Shown here piece after piece: positions 6,458 through 6,710 of a stretch of DNA of 6,710 nt. The first letter of the stretch is position 1, and every line of letters begins with the position of its first letter. The stretch comes from Candidatus Latescibacterota bacterium (GTDB lineage: Bacteria; JAAXHH01). Location: NCBI GenBank assembly GCA_022821935.1, contig JAJECR010000342.1, forward strand, positions 1 to 6,710. Direction: 5' to 3'. The position numbers and the translations under genes are program-made. The notes under the pieces were generated by a model. It had not been told where the DNA came from and made no database searches. It saw only the letters and a program-made list of their open reading frames with translations.

Positions 6458-6710
6458 GTGAAAAGAGCGGTAATTCTTGGCAAAAATCAGGGCGGAGTGG
6501 TGGAAGCCGACGCACCGAAACCAAAGGAAAACTGGGTACTGATCAAGATACACGCGGCCCCGCTTTGCACCGAGTACAAGGGGTTTGCCGCGGGCGACAG
6601 TGTGGACTACCTCGGCCACGAGGCGTCCGGCGAAGTGGTCGAGATCGCACAACCGGGCCGCGTCAAGGTAGGAGACCGGGTGGCGGTCATGCCCGGGTAT
6701 CCCTGCGGAG
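6458..6710 (+). CDS. Zinc-dependent medium-chain alcohol dehydrogenase, N-terminal part
   Basis: An open plus-strand frame starts with GTG at 6458 and is cut by the right edge after 84 codons; full members are about 340-360 residues. The visible part is the GroES-like catalytic domain. C37 (PLCTEYKG) is in place of the first zinc ligand, LGHEASGEVVEI (52-63) carries the conserved GHE, and VKVGDRVAVMPGYPCG (69-84) leads into the structural-zinc loop, whose first cysteine (C83) is seen. Such enzymes oxidise alcohols or polyols with NAD(P) in the cytoplasm. The Cys-to-GHE spacing (17 residues) is shorter than in sorbitol or liver alcohol dehydrogenase. GGGAG lies about ten bases before the GTG, a long but usable spacing, and no alternative in-frame start is closer to the family N-terminus. 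It is divergent from the operon and may share regulation with it. The substrate is unknown. Confidence 0.88.
   Translation, partial: MKRAVILGKNQGGVVEADAPKPKENWVLIKIHAAPLCTEYKGFAAGDSVDYLGHEASGEVVEIAQPGRVKVGDRVAVMPGYPCG

Noticed and set aside
1..6710. CRISPR arrays, insertion sequences, rho-independent terminators or defence genes
   Set aside because: No repeated spacer structure, terminal inverted repeats, transposase motifs or GC-stem plus T-run terminators were seen on either strand.

Overview
The window looks like high-GC bacterial chromosomal DNA (my impression is about 60% G+C) from a free-living heterotroph. The set of families (Gfo/Idh/MocA oxidoreductase, enolase-superfamily enzyme, DapA/NanA-family aldolase, hydantoinase, transglutaminase-like protein) is one I associate with uncultured environmental bacteria such as Latescibacterota or Poribacteria-like lineages. 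That assignment is a low-confidence inference; no marker gene is present. There are no rRNA or tRNA genes, CRISPR arrays, transposases or phage genes.

Layout. Six genes lie head to tail on the minus strand, so in transcription order they read from right to left: a transglutaminase-like protein (6322 to 5075), an extended-SDR NAD(P)-binding protein (5058 or 5082 to 4045), a DapA/NanA-type lyase (3940 to 2867), an MR/MLE enolase-superfamily enzyme (2800 to 1682), a Gfo/Idh/MocA dehydrogenase (1600 to 542), and the N-terminal part of a hydantoinase/oxoprolinase subunit A (518, running off the left edge). The first two genes overlap or nearly touch. The other gaps are about 104, 66, 81 and 23 bases, which fits a single operon. 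At the right edge, beyond a 135-base divergent intergenic region, a zinc-dependent medium-chain alcohol dehydrogenase starts on the plus strand with a GTG codon and runs off the window.

How the genes may work together. The families suggest catabolism of a small carbonyl or acid compound: two or three NAD(P)-dependent oxidoreductases, an enolase-superfamily dehydratase, racemase or cycloisomerase, a Schiff-base aldolase that could split a 2-keto acid, and an ATP-dependent lactam or hydantoin ring opener. The transglutaminase-like protein has a complete Cys-His-Asp triad and might release or cleave an amide-containing substrate. Family membership is well supported by motifs visible in the sequence; the actual substrate and the order of steps are unknown.

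Points of interest: a 24-base imperfect tandem duplication that copies the stop/start overlap between the first two minus-strand genes; an Arg in place of the usual catalytic Lys in the SDR; an altered substrate-binding loop in the DapA-like enzyme; and a divergent control region with a plausible promoter, two perfect short palindromes and mutually exclusive hairpins next to the start of the alcohol dehydrogenase.
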